64,000 nt of DNA from Pseudolabrys sp963742345 (GTDB taxonomy: Bacteria > Pseudomonadota > Alphaproteobacteria > Rhizobiales > Xanthobacteraceae). This document shows positions 22,974 through 32,868 of the stretch, piece after piece (position 1 is the stretch's first letter; each line of letters opens with the position of its first letter). A program made the position numbers and the translations under genes. Where the stretch lies: positions 186,001 through 250,000 of the forward strand of contig CAVULO010000004.1 in assembly GCA_963742345.1 (NCBI GenBank). The letters are read 5' to 3'. Below the pieces are notes generated by a model that was given only the letters and a program-made list of their open reading frames with translations, did no database searches and was not told the origin of the DNA.

Positions 22974-24426
22974 ATGACGTTGAAGAAATCCTCCCGTGCG
23001 GGGCTCGTGGCTCTCGCCTTCGGGATTCTGCTCGGCCTCTTCCTGAGCGTGGCGTCTTTCGACGCTTCGTATGCTCAGGCGCAGGCTCCTGCGGCCGCGC
23101 CGGCCGCCGCACCGCCCGCCCCGGCAGCTCCGCCGCCGGCGTGCGCCAACGATCCGGATCCGAAGAAAGCGGTTCTCGAAAAGTGCACGCCCAACTCGGG
23201 CGACACTGCCTGGATGCTCACCTCGGTCGCGCTGGTGCTGATGATGACCATCCCGGGCCTCGGCCTGTTCTATGGCGGCATGGTGCGCAAGAAGAACGTG
23301 GGCGACACGGTGATGACGAGCTTCGCCGTCACCTGTCTGGTCACGATCCTCTACGCGATCGTCACCTACAGCATGTCCTTCACGACCGGCGGGCCATTCC
23401 TCGGCGGGTTCAGTCGCGTCGTTCCTGCAAGGCATCTTGAGCGACATCTCGACGGGTATCGGCACGCCGAACGGCTTGGCGGTGACGATCCCTGAGACCG
23501 TCTACATGTGCTTCCAGATGACCTTCGCCATCATCACGCCGGCGCTGATTGCCGGCGCTTTCGCTGAACGCATGAAGTTCTCCGCAATGCTGTGGTTCAT
23601 CGGCCTCTGGGCGATCCTGGTCTATGCGCCAATCGCGCATTGGGTCTGGGGTGCAGACGGCTTCATGTCCAACGGCAACAGCGATGCCATGTTCAAGGTC
23701 CTCGACTTCGCTGGCGGCACCGTCGTTCATATCAACGCAGGCGTTGCCGGCCTGATGTGCGCGATCTGCCTCGGCAAGCGCAAGGACATTGGCCCTGGCC
23801 ACAACATGGTGCTCACCTTCATCGGCGCTTCGCTGCTGTGGGTCGGCTGGTTCGGCTTCAATGCCGGCTCGGCCGTCACCGCCGGCATGCAGGCGGGCAT
23901 GGCGATGACCGTGACCCAGATCGCCACCGCTGTCGCGGCCTTCACCTGGATGCTCGTTGAATGGATTGCCCGCGGCAAGCCCACCGTCATCGGCATCTGC
24001 TCGGGTGCGGTCGCCGGTCTCGTCGCCATCACTCCGGCTTCGGGCTTTGTCGGTCCGGTCGGCTCGATGGCGATCGGCGTCGCCGCCGGCGTGTTCTGCT
24101 ACTGGGGCGTCACTGGCCTCAAGCGGATGCTCGGCGTTGACGATGCGCTCGATTGCTTCGGCGTCCATGCGGTCGGCGGCATCGTCGGCGCGCTGCTCAC
24201 CGGCGTGTTCGCGATCAACGAGTACGGCGGCACCGCCGGCCTGATCGAAGGCAACGCGGCGCAGATGATCAACCAGGTCAAGGGCATCGTCGTCGTGATC
24301 GTGTACGACGCGATTGTCTCGCTGATCCTGCTCAAGATCATCGACGCCGTCATCGGCCTGCGCGTCTCCGACGAAGTGGAGCGCGAAGGTCTCGATCTCG
24401 CGCTGCATGGGGAGACCGTGCAGTAA
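22974..24426 (+). CDS. amtB: Ammonium transporter AmtB (copy 2, one frameshift)
   Basis: This second ammonium channel, about 480 residues, has a long N-terminal segment: a signal sequence and then an Ala/Pro-rich linker (PAAAPAAAPPAPAAPPPACA) before the first helix TAWMLTSVALVLMMTIPGLG. Core motifs are FYGGMVRKKNVGD, YAPIAHWVWGADGFM and CFGVHAVGGIVGAL. The frame breaks near 23425 between GGFSRV and FLQGILSDISTG, where one extra base restores the reading. A strong rho-independent terminator follows at 24519. The Ala/Pro linker is an oddity not present in copy 1. Confidence 0.92.
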
Positions 24427-24427
24427 A

Positions 24428-24473
24428 GCGCGTGATCCCGAAACGATGATACGGTTTTCGGATGATCACGCGC
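24428..24473. repeat. Palindromic intergenic repeat, copy 2
   Basis: The 46-bp palindrome GCGCGTGATCCCGAAAC...GGTTTTCGGATGATCACGCGC begins just after the stop of the second amtB. It belongs to the same family as the copies at 20492 and 25906, but its arms have diverged together (CGTGATC against GATCACG), so the stem is kept by compensating change. Confidence 0.7.
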
Positions 24474-24518
24474 AGACGCTAGCGGTAGGGGCGGAAACCC
24501 GGCACTGTCCCTTCCGTT

Positions 24519-24557
24519 GAGGCCCCGGTTCGCAAGGACCGGGGCCTCTCTTTTTTT
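24519..24557 (+). terminator. Rho-independent terminator after second amtB
   Basis: A GC-rich stem (GAGGCCCCGGT paired with ACCGGGGCCTC, 24519-24529 with 24538-24548) and an 8-nt loop are followed by a run of T (TCTTTTTTT). It ends the glnK-amtB block. It is the strongest intrinsic terminator in the window. Confidence 0.88.
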
Positions 24558-24610
24558 GGCGCCAGGTTTCGCCGTTTCCAGCGGAGAAAAGCTGACCCAA
24601 TTTCCGATGG

Positions 24611-24625
24611 TTAACCGGGTCTTAA
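24611..24625. promoter_or_regulatory. CtrA-type binding site (TTAA-N7-TTAA)
   Basis: TTAACCGGGTCTTAA, followed by CC, matches the full CtrA box TTAA-N7-TTAA exactly. It lies 62 bp before the aminotransferase start and upstream of ftsK. CtrA is the cell-cycle master regulator of alphaproteobacteria. Control of the dapC-ftsK transcript by CtrA is inference. Confidence 0.5.
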
Positions 24626-24686
24626 CCTCGCCTTCTTTATTGTGTCGAAACCCTTGTGCGGCGGGCCGCTCCCGCCTCGTAGACGC

Positions 24687-25905
24687 ATGTCCATGATGAC
24701 CGCCAAGCGCGAGCCTGCCTCTTCCACTGCTCCGGCGGTCGACTTCCGGTCGCCCTTCGTGCGGCTGACCGAGCTGATCGCCGGCATCGAGCCCGGCAAG
24801 CCCGCCATCAATCTGTCGGTCGGCGAGCCACAGCATCCGATCCCGCCCTTCGTCGGGACCGACGCTCGCCGCGCATCTTGCGGACTTCGGCCGCTATCCC
24901 GCCAACAAGGGCATCGAACCGTTTCGCCGCGCGGTCGCAGCCTGGCTAGACCGCCGCTACAAGCTGACGCGGCCGGTCGATCCAGAAAACGAAGTGCTGG
25001 TGCTCAGCGGCACGCGCGAAGGTCTGTTTCTCGCAGCGATCGCCGCGCGGCGCTGGGTGACACGCCGCGCCGGCAAACCGGCGATGCTGATTCCCAATCC
25101 GTTCTATGCGGCCTACGCCGCCGGCGCACTCGCGGCCGATTGCGAACCGGTCTATCTGCCGGCAACGCGCAAAAGCGGATTCCTTCCCGATCTCGATGCG
25201 CTCGACGACGCGCTGCTCGCGCGCACGGTCGCTTTCTACATCGCGTCGCCTTCAAATCCGCAGGGCGCGGTCGCCGATCGCGCCTATCTCGAGAAACTGG
25301 CGGGCCTCGCGCGCCGTTTCGGTTTCCTTGTGTTCGCTGATGAATGTTACTGCGAGATCTACAGCGAACACGCGCCGCCCGGCATGCTGGAAGCTTCGGG
25401 GCCCGATTTTGCCAACGTTGTCGTTTTTCATTCGCTGTCCAAGCGCTCGAGCCTTCCCGGTCTGCGCGTCGGATTTGCGGCCGGCGACCGGCGCTTTCTC
25501 GCTCCCTTTCTCGAATTGCGCAATGTCGCTGCGCCGCAGGTGCCGACACCGTCGCAGCATGTGGCGATTGCCGCCTATGGCGACGAAGCGCACGTGCGGG
25601 AAAACCGCACGCTTTATTCCGCCAAGTTCGATCTCGCCGACCAGATCATCGGCGGCCGTTACGGCTACGAGCGGCCGGCCGGCGGATTTTTTCTCTGGCT
25701 CGATGTTTCGAAACAAGGCGGCAGCGAAATCGTGACCAAAAGGCTGTGGGCCGAAGCCGGCGTGCGCGTGGTGCCCGGACGCTATCTCGCGCGCGAGCAG
25801 ACCGACGGCAGCAATCCCGGGGCGGACTACATTCGCGTCGCCATGGTGCAGGACAAGACGGCCACCGCCGAGGCGTTGCATCGCCTCGTCGCGGTGCTCG
25901 GTTAG
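24687..25905 (+). CDS. dapC: PLP-dependent aminotransferase, DapC-like (one frameshift)
   Basis: This fold-type I class I/II aminotransferase of about 400 residues is probably N-succinyl-LL-diaminopimelate aminotransferase, which would supply diaminopimelate for lysine and peptidoglycan. Landmarks are INLSVGEPQHP, LSGTREGLFLAA, IPNPFYAAYAAGAL, the asparagine/proline block IASPSNPQGAV, the PLP aspartate in FADECYCEIY, and the Schiff-base lysine in FHSLSKRSSLPGLRVG. The frame shifts near 24858 by one extra base (GGGACC for GGGCC). ATG 24687 or 24693 may start the protein. The specific substrate rests on Rhizobiales gene order, with ftsK next, not on sequence alone. Confidence 0.78.
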
Positions 25906-25946
25906 CTGATCCCGAAAAGCGCCGGTTTTCGGACGAGATCATGCGC
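25906..25946. repeat. Palindromic intergenic repeat, copy 3
   Basis: CTGATCCCGAAAAGC...GGTTTTCGGACGAGATCATGCGC fills the gap between the aminotransferase stop and the ftsK start. It is the same family as the copies at 20492 and 24428. It is shorter on the left arm. Confidence 0.7.
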
Positions 25947-25967
25947 AAACGAAAGGACGCGTAACGC

Positions 25968-28385
25968 ATGCGAGCAGCAGATCGCAGCCTCGACGTTATC
26001 GCTTTCGTCTCGGAGCATTTCCGCGACATCATCCGGCGGCGCCTGAGCGAACTCGCCGGCCTAGCGCTGATGACGCTGGCGTTGCTCGGCGCCGTCGCGC
26101 TCGCGACCTGGTCGGTGCAGGACCCCTCGCTCAGCCACGCCACGCAACAGCCGATCCATAATCTGCTCGGCTTTCCCGGCGCGATTTTCTCCGACCTGGC
26201 GATGCAGCTGCTCGGTCTTGCGGCCATCCTGCTGCTGGCACCGGAAGCGCTGCTCGGCTGGCGCTTGATTTCGCACAAGCCGGTCGGCGAAAAATGGCGC
26301 AGCCTGTTGTGGATCGTCGCGACTTTCCTCGCCGCCGCCTTTGCTTCGACATTGCCGCGCATCGGCTCCTGGCCGCTGCCGACCGGTCTTGGCGGCGTTG
26401 CAGGCGACGCCATGCTGCGCTTGCCGGCGATGATTTTCGGTGCGCCGATTGCGGGATTCACGCGGTTTGTGCTGTGCATCGTATTCGGCTTCGCCACGGC
26501 GGTGACGCTGGTTTTGGCCGCCGGAGTGCCGCGCCGCATCAAAAAAGCGGTCGCCCGCGAGATCGAGGAAGATGACGAAATCGAGGAGGACGAAGTCGAT
26601 GACGATCGTGCTCCGCCTGGCTCGGCATGATCGTGCACGCGCTGTTGAGCTGGAAAGCGCGCATCGGCCGCATGATCCGCGGTGAGACGCGTTCGCGCAT
26701 GCCCGATGCCGGTAGCGCGCGGGCCCACGGCAGGAGCCGCGCTTTGATGGTTTCGGCGCGAATCCTCGGCCTACGAGGACGACGTTGAGGATGACGAAGA
26801 GGCGCCGGCACCGCGTAGCGCGCGGCCGCGCCGCGAGCGCCCGTCCGCCGCTCCGGCAACGGCTACGCGCTTCCTTCGCTCAATCTCCTGGCCGCGCCGC
26901 GCGCCAGCGAGCGCACCACTTTGTCGCGCGACATCATCGACGGCAACGCGACGGCGCTGGAAAGCGTGTTGCAGGACTTCGGAGTGCGCGGCGAGATCAT
27001 CAATGCGCGTCCCGGTCCGGTGGTCACGCTCTACGAACTCGAGCCGGCGCCCGGCATCAAATCCTCCCGCGTGATCGGACTTGCCGACGACATTGCCCGC
27101 TCGATGAGCGCGGTGTCGGCGCGTGTCGCGGTCGTATCGGGCCGCAACGCCATCGGCATCGAGTTGCCCAATCCGACGCGCGAGAAAGTCTATTTGCGCG
27201 AGCTGCTCACCGGGATGGATTACAACGAGAGCGCAGCCAAATTGCCGCTCTGCCTCGGCAAAACAATCGGCGGTGAATCGGTCATCGTTGATCTGTCGCG
27301 CATGCCGCATCTGCTGATCGCCGGCACCACCGGCTCCGGCAAGTCGGTCGCCATCAACACGATGATCCTGTCGCTGGTCTATCGGCTACGCCCCGACCAG
27401 TGCCGGTTGATCATGGTCGATCCCAAGATGCTCGAACTGTCCGTCTATGACGGCATCCCGCATCTGCTCACGCCGGTCGTCACCGACCCGAAGAAAGCGG
27501 TCGTCGCGCTCAAATGGGCAGTGCGCGAGATGGAAGGCCGCTACAAGAAAATGTCGAAGCTCGGCGTGCGCAATATCGAAGGTTACAATGCGCGCGTCGC
27601 CGAGGCGAAGGCAAAAGGCGAGACGCTCACCCGCACCGTCCATACCGGCTACGACAAGGAAACCGGCCAAGCGATCTACGAGAAAGAAGATCTCGAGCTC
27701 GAACCGCTGCCATTCCTCGTCGTGATTGTCGACGAGATGGCCGATCTGATGATGGTCGCCGGCAAGGATATTGAAGGTGCCATTCAGCGGCTGGCGCAGA
27801 TGGCACGCGCCGCCGGCATCCATGTCATCCTGGCGACGCAGCGTCCATCGGTGGACGTGATCACTGGCACCATCAAGGCGAACTTCCCGACCCGCATCTC
27901 GTTCCAGGTCACTTCCAAGATCGACAGCCGCACCATCCTGGGCGAACAGGGCGCCGAGCAGCTGCTCGGCCAGGGCGACATGCTCTACATGGCCGGCGGT
28001 GGCCGCATCAGCCGCGTGCATGGCCCCTTCGTGTCAGACGAGGAAGTCGAAAAGGTCGTGCGGCACCTGAAGTCGCAGGGTACGCCGGAGTATCTGGAAG
28101 AAGTGACCGCCGGTGGCGATGAGAGACGAGGACGGCAACGCCTTGTTCGATGCAACCGGTATGGGGCTCGCCGAAGGCGGCGACCTCTACAGCCAGGCCG
28201 TTGCCATCGTGAAACGTGACCGCAAGGCTTCGACATCCTACATCCAGCGCCGCCTTCAGATCGGCTACAATCGTGCCGCCACCATCATGGAGCGCATGGA
28301 AGAAGAAGGTATCGTCGGCCAGCCAAACCATGCCGGCAAGCGTGAGATCCTGATCCCCGAGAACCCCGCCGACGACCGCTATTGA
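25968..28385 (+). CDS. ftsK: DNA translocase FtsK (several frameshifts)
   Basis: FtsK is the septal DNA pump that clears chromosome ends and activates XerCD at dif. The N-terminal part has about four membrane helices (LALMTLALLGAVALATW, LLGLAAILLLAPEALLG, VLCIVFGFATAVTLVLAAG). An acidic linker follows (EEDDEIEEDEVDDD). The motor has Walker A IAGTTGSGKSVAINTM, Walker B VIVDEMADLMM, and ILATQRPSVDVITG. The C-terminal gamma winged helix (YIQRRLQIGYNRAATIMERM) reads DNA polarity sequences. Frame changes occur near 26615, at several points to 26880 in the linker, and near 28120. FtsK is essential or nearly so, so these are probably consensus errors. Confidence 0.93.
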
Positions 28386-28506
28386 GAATCGCTTAGTTCG
28401 CGATTAAGCCGGATTTGGCTTGTAGTTCAGTGGGTCGCGAAATCGCCACAGCCGGCCCATATAGGAGCTCATCGAGATACCGCGGGGGCGCGAGGCGGAG
28501 AACGTA

Positions 28507-29327
28507 ATGGCGGCACACCACAAGAGGCGAATCGGTCACAAACTGGCCTTTGCCGCGTTGTTTGCCTGCTTCTCCGTCCCTGCAACCGCCCAGGTCGTTC
28601 CGCTACCGGCTCCGCGCCCGTCTACGCCGCAAGCCCAGCCCAATACCGCCGGGCCGATTGCCGCTCCCGCAGCCAAACCTGCGGCTCCGGGCCAGCGCAC
28701 AGACGGCGCAGGCGACCCAAGCGCCCAATCCTGTCGCCAATCCGTTTGCCGCCCTGCTCGGCAAGCCTGGCTCCGCGGGCACACTCAGCACGGAGCAGCG
28801 CGCGATCGTCGAGCGCGTCAATAGCTATCTCTCCGGTGTACAGACGCTGACCGGGAATTTTATCCAGGTCGGTCCGGACGGCAGCCGCACACAGGGCGAT
28901 TTCTTCATCTCCAAGCCCGGGCCGCGTCCGCTTCGAATATGACGACCCGAGCCCCATAGAACTGATCGCGGACGGCTCGTCGGTGGTGGTGCGCGACCGT
29001 CGACTGGCTACACAGGACGTCTATCCGTTGTCGCAGACGCCGTTGCGCTTTCTGCTCGCCGACCACGTCGACCTGACGAAGGACACGCATCTCGATCGCG
29101 GTCTATGCCGACGACGTCTTCGTCACTGTGGTGGTCGAGGAAAGAAGCGGCATCGTCGGCACCAGCCGGCTGATGATCATGTTCAGCGCCAAGGACATGC
29201 AGCTCAAGCAATGGACGGTGACCGACCCGCAGGGCTTGACACCACGGTCGCGGTTTACAATCTCGATACCAGCAAACGGCCCGACCCCGCCCTGTTCAAG
29301 ATCGACTACACGAATTACCACAATTAA
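28507..29327 (+). CDS. lolA: Outer-membrane lipoprotein carrier LolA-type protein (several frameshifts)
   Basis: This periplasmic LolA-family chaperone ferries lipoproteins from LolCDE to the outer membrane. Pieces in order are a signal peptide (HKLAFAALFACFSVPATAQ), a Pro/Ala-rich linker, the LolA core start (IVERVNSYLSGVQTLTGNFIQ, TQGDFFISKPGRVRFEYDD), and then PLRFLLADHVDLTKDT, TSRLMIMFSAKDMQLKQW and the C-terminal FKIDYTNYHN. Frames shift by +1 near 28690, 28920 and 29095, and by one missing base near 29237. The gene follows ftsK by 121 bp. The long Pro/Ala linker before the fold is typical of Rhizobiales LolA. Confidence 0.86.
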
Positions 29328-29427
29328 TGACTGCCACCGGTCGCGCGGGCCCGCCGGCACGCCGATAATCGGTGGACAGCGGATGCCCCACTCTTACGAG
29401 CCGAGATACGTCGAGTATGTTACGTCT

Positions 29428-30247
29428 ATGCCGCTGAAAATCACCACCTGGAATATCAATTCAGTTCGCCTGCGTATCGATCTGGTCGCCAAGTTTTTGA
29501 AAAGCGCGCGACCGGACGTGCTCTGCCTGCAAGAAACCAAATGTCCTGACGACGCTTTTCCGATCAAGCGCTTCAATCGGCTGGGCTACGAGCACGCGGC
29601 AATCAACGGGCAAAAAGGTTATCACGGCGTTGCGGTGCTTTCGCGCGTGCCGTTCGAGCACGTCGATATCCAAAGTTTCTGCGGCAAGACCGATTGCCGG
29701 CACATCTCAGTGGTGCTGGGCGAACGCGCCAAACTGAAAGACCAAATCATCTTGCATAATTTCTACGTCCCCGCCGGCGGTGACGAGCCGGATCCGGACA
29801 TAAATCCGAAATTCGGGCACAAACTCGCCTTTCTTGACGAAATGCGCGCGCATGCCGGCTTACGACCGGAAAAGTCGCAACGCGCAATTCTCGTCGGCGA
29901 CCTCAACGTGGCGCCCCTCGAGCATGACGTCTGGAGCCACAAGCAAATGATCAAGGTGGTCTCTCACACTCCGGTCGAATGCGAGAAGCTCGTTGCCGCG
30001 CAGAAGTCGGGCGGCTGGATCGATTGCATGCGCGTGCACACGCCCGAACCCGAGAAACTCTTACACTTGGTGGAGCTATCGCGCGATGGACAATTGGCGC
30101 GCTGCCGATCGCGGCCGCAGGCTTGACCATGTCTGGACTTCGGATGCACTCGCTGACCGCGTGTCGGCGATCAAAATCGCCAAGGATTATCGCGGCGCCA
30201 AGCGCCCTTCCGACCACGTGCCGGTGACGGCAACGATCGAACTTTGA
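29428..30247 (+). CDS. xthA: Exodeoxyribonuclease III (one frameshift)
   Basis: XthA is a Mg-dependent AP endonuclease and 3' exonuclease in base excision repair. Motifs of the EEP fold are KITTWNINSVRLR, VLCLQETKCPDDAFP (metal-binding glutamate), GYHGVAVLSR, the catalytic ILVGDLNVAP, and RLDHVWTSDAL with the final PSDHVPVTATIEL. The frame breaks near 30060, where CTCTTA should be CTCTA; the downstream piece restores YTWWSYRAMDNWRAADRG. The total is about 273 residues, slightly longer than E. coli XthA. ATG 29428 begins the family similarity. Confidence 0.92.
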
Positions 30248-30266
30248 TTTCGCTTGGCTGAAGCGG

Positions 30267-30732
30267 TTAGTGCTTGTCGCCGGCCTCAAGCGCGCGCTTT
30301 ACGCCTGCCAGTTCCTTCGACCAGGCCTGCAAGCGCTCGGTCATGCTTTCGCGCAACTTTTCCGCGGCGGCAGGATAGCCTTCCAGCATTTTACGGAACA
30401 GATTGCGTGATATGCGCACGACGACCGTCGGTTCTTTCGCGATCGCCGTTGCCTGACATACCGTATTGGTAAGCAAGTGCCAGCTCACCGACCAGCGTGC
30501 CCGGACCGACGGTGATTTCCTTGCCCTCCGACAGGGTGCCCGGCTCCAGCAGCAGTGAGCCCTCCTGAACGACATAACCGCCATCAGCGAGTTCGCCGGC
30601 ATAGAAAAGAACTGCACCGCTTTGCAGATGGCGCGTTTCGGCGCCGATCGCCAGAATTCGCAATGCCTGCTTGCCGAGCGCCGCCAATGGCGGGACTTGC
30701 TCGAAGAAGGCGATATCGTCTTCGAGGCCCAT
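30267..30732 (-). CDS. Cyclic nucleotide-binding domain protein (one frameshift)
   Basis: The corrected protein has about 155 residues. It consists of a cyclic nucleotide-binding beta-roll (HLQSGAVLFYAGELADGGYVV, GTLVGELAL) followed by a helical tail (RNLFRKMLEGYPAAAEKLRESM, then LQAWSKELAGVKRALE). There is no helix-turn-helix, so it is a sensor or adaptor, not a Crp regulator. The first frame stops shortly after GTLVGELALAYQ; one inserted base near 30475 accounts for this. It lies 58 bp downstream of the response regulator gene on the same strand, and the two are probably one operon. Ligand unknown. Confidence 0.8.
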
Positions 30733-30789
30733 GGTCTTATTGCCGGCGCTCTGCGGCGCCTTGGAATCAATCGTGGCCGTGCAATGTTT

Positions 30790-31476
30790 TCACGGCACCA
30801 GCTTATAGCCGCCGGCTTCCGTCACCAAGATCGCCGGCGCAGCAGCATCCTTTTCGACTTTTTGCCGTAATCGGTAAATGTGGGTTTCCAGCGTATGCGT
30901 CGTAACGCCGGAATTGTAACCCCATACTTCTTGCAACAAGGTCTCGCGCGACACCGGTTTCTGTCCGGCTCGGTAAAGGTAGCGCAGGATGGCCGTTTCC
31001 TTTTCGGTCAGGCGAACCTTGCTGCCCTTCGGGCTGAGCAGCAGCTTCGAGCTTGGCCTGAAAGTGTAGGGCCCGATGGCAAATACAGCGTCTTCGCTCG
31101 CCTCATGTTGCCGGAGTTGCGCGCGGATACGAGCCAGCAACACCGCGAAGCGAAACGGCTTTGTAATGTAGTCGTTCGCACCGGATTCAAGTCCGAGAAT
31201 GGTATCGGAATCGGTGTCGTGGCCGGTCAGCATGATAATCGGTGCCTTGAACCCGTTCTTGCGCAGGATGCGCACCGCTTCGCGACCGTCGACGTCCGGC
31301 AGTCCTACGTCCATGATCACCAGATCGACCTGACCGTTCTTGGCCACCTGAACGCCTTTTGTACCGCTATCGACCGAGGTAGCGTCGAATTCCTCATGCA
31401 ACGCCAATTGCTCGACCAACGCCTCACGCAGCTCGGCGTCGTCATCGACAATAAGAATCGTGCGTTTATTGGCCAT
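30790..31476 (-). CDS. OmpR/PhoB-family response regulator
   Basis: This 228-residue two-component regulator has an N-terminal receiver domain with acidic pocket DDD (residues 11-13), phosphoacceptor Asp56 in VIMDVGLPD, and conserved Thr and Lys in MLTGHDT and YITKPF. A C-terminal winged-helix DNA-binding domain follows (TEKETAILRYLYRAGQKPVS, HTLETHIYRLRQKVE). No histidine kinase is adjacent, so its partner is elsewhere. The cyclic nucleotide-binding protein follows 58 bp downstream. Target genes cannot be told from the sequence. Confidence 0.92.
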   Translation of the reverse strand: MANKRTILIVDDDAELREALVEQLALHEEFDATSVDSGTKGVQVAKNGQVDLVIMDVGLPDVDGREAVRILRKNGFKAPIIMLTGHDTDSDTILGLESGANDYITKPFRFAVLLARIRAQLRQHEASEDAVFAIGPYTFRPSSKLLLSPKGSKVRLTEKETAILRYLYRAGQKPVSRETLLQEVWGYNSGVTTHTLETHIYRLRQKVEKDAAAPAILVTEAGGYKLVP

Positions 31477-31609
31477 CGTCCAAAGGCCCCTTCAAAGGAC
31501 GCCCGCGCGCCCCTCGCCATAGTCGCGAAGTAGAACATTCAGGGCTAAAAGAGCAAGCAGGAACTGATATTTAGAGCGGAACAGCTCAAGCCCGGATGGC
31601 ACCACGTCA

Positions 31610-32143
31610 ATGCAGAAACGATCCTTGTCCCGAATCACAGTACGCCGCAAGCCGGGCGATTCAAGGCGCGGTTGGCTCATAGCAGGGATCGCTCGCGTCC
31701 TGCCGGTGGCGCTCGGGCGCGGCGGCATCAAAGCCAACAAGCGTGAAGGCGACGGCGGCACGCCGCGCGGCAGCTTCCGGCTCACGCGGCTCTGGTGGCG
31801 TGCCGACAAGCATCCACGTCCGGTCACATCGTTGCCGGTAAAACGGATAACGCCGGCCGACGGCTGGTGCGAAGACCCCGCCGATCGCCACTACAATCAG
31901 CCGATCAAAGTGCCGGCGAATGCGAGCGCGGACCGACTCGCGCGCAAAGACAATCTCTACGATTTCATCATCGAGATTGACCACAACACGCGTCCGCGCA
32001 TCGCGGGACGCGGCAGCGCGGTGTTTATCCATGCGGCGCGGCAAGGCTTCGCACCGACCGCCGGCTGCGTCGCGCTCGAGCTCAATACACTTCGTCGGAT
32101 GCTCTCACGTCTAGGTCCGCGCACCAGAATTGTAGTTGAATAG
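31610..32143 (+). CDS. L,D-transpeptidase (YkuD) family protein
   Basis: This 177-residue protein has a YkuD catalytic domain for 3-3 peptidoglycan crosslinks or attachment of proteins to the wall. The catalytic region reads FIHAARQGFAPTAGCVAL, which contains the conserved histidine, glycine and nucleophile cysteine. The upstream GIKANKREGDGGTPRGSF is the family's substrate-facing region. No signal peptide is evident at ATG 31610, which is unusual for a wall enzyme; this subfamily of short cytosolic-looking YkuD proteins is common in Rhizobiales. Convergent yggS ends only a few bases downstream. Confidence 0.85.
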   Translation: MQKRSLSRITVRRKPGDSRRGWLIAGIARVLPVALGRGGIKANKREGDGGTPRGSFRLTRLWWRADKHPRPVTSLPVKRITPADGWCEDPADRHYNQPIKVPANASADRLARKDNLYDFIIEIDHNTRPRIAGRGSAVFIHAARQGFAPTAGCVALELNTLRRMLSRLGPRTRIVVE

Positions 32144-32156
32144 AGCACAGCCGCGA

Positions 32157-32831
32157 TTACATTTCGCTCGTTCCCAAAAATTGCGCTCCCCACACGGATG
32201 TGGGTCGCACCGAGCGCAATCGCGGTAGCGAAGTCCGCACTCATCCCCATCGACAAGAACTTCAGGCCATTACGGTTGGCAATCTTGGCCGTGAGCGCAA
32301 AGTGCGGCCCCGGTGCTTCGTCGAGCGGCGGAATGCACATAAGGCCGGAGATATTTCAGTCCGTATTTGTCGCGACAGGCCGCGAGAAATGCATCAGCTT
32401 CCTGCGGAAGCACGCCGGCTTTTTGCGGTTCTGCACCGGTGTTGATCTCGACGAATAAAATCGGTTGACGTTGCTGCTTGCTCGATTTCTTTCGCCAGTG
32501 CCTCGCACAGGCTGGTTCGATCGACGGAGTGAATCGCGTCGAAAAGCGCAACAGCCTCTTTTGCTTTGTTCGACTGCAGCGGGCCAATGAGATGCAATTC
32601 AATGCCCGCGTGTTGCGAAAGCAGGGGCGGCCATTTCATTTTTGCCTCTTGCACGCGATTTTCACCGAACACATGCTGACCGGCAGCAATCATGGGCTCG
32701 ATTGCGTCCGCGCCGAATGTCTTCGATACCGCAATCAGAGACACTTCTGCCGGATCGCGCTGCGCATCGCGGCAGGCCCGGTCAATCTCCGTGCGAACCT
32801 GTTCGAGACTACTTGAATTGGCAGCGGACAT
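32157..32831 (-). CDS. YggS/PROSC family PLP-binding protein (frameshifted)
   Basis: This PLP homeostasis protein is a monomeric TIM barrel with no known catalytic turnover. Pieces in order are MSAANSSSLEQVRTEI, VSLIAVSKTFGADAIEPM (PLP lysine in AVSK), FGENRVQEAKMKW, HLIGPLQSNKAKEAV, FVEINTGAEPQKAG, LKFLSMGMSADFATAI, and GATHIRVGSAIFG. The frame changes near 32460 and 32340. The C-terminal frame also runs past the normal end, so the stop at 32157-32159 in a neighbouring frame is probably the true one. The total is about 225 residues, as expected. It converges with the L,D-transpeptidase gene. Confidence 0.82.
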
Positions 32832-32868
32832 GCGCTGCCTATATCGTACTGTTTCGGGCGCCGCTACT

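Noticed and set aside
23060..23150. Ala/Pro-rich coding stretch in amtB copy 2 as a tandem repeat
   Set aside because: Codons vary and no regular nucleotide period is kept; it is a low-complexity linker.
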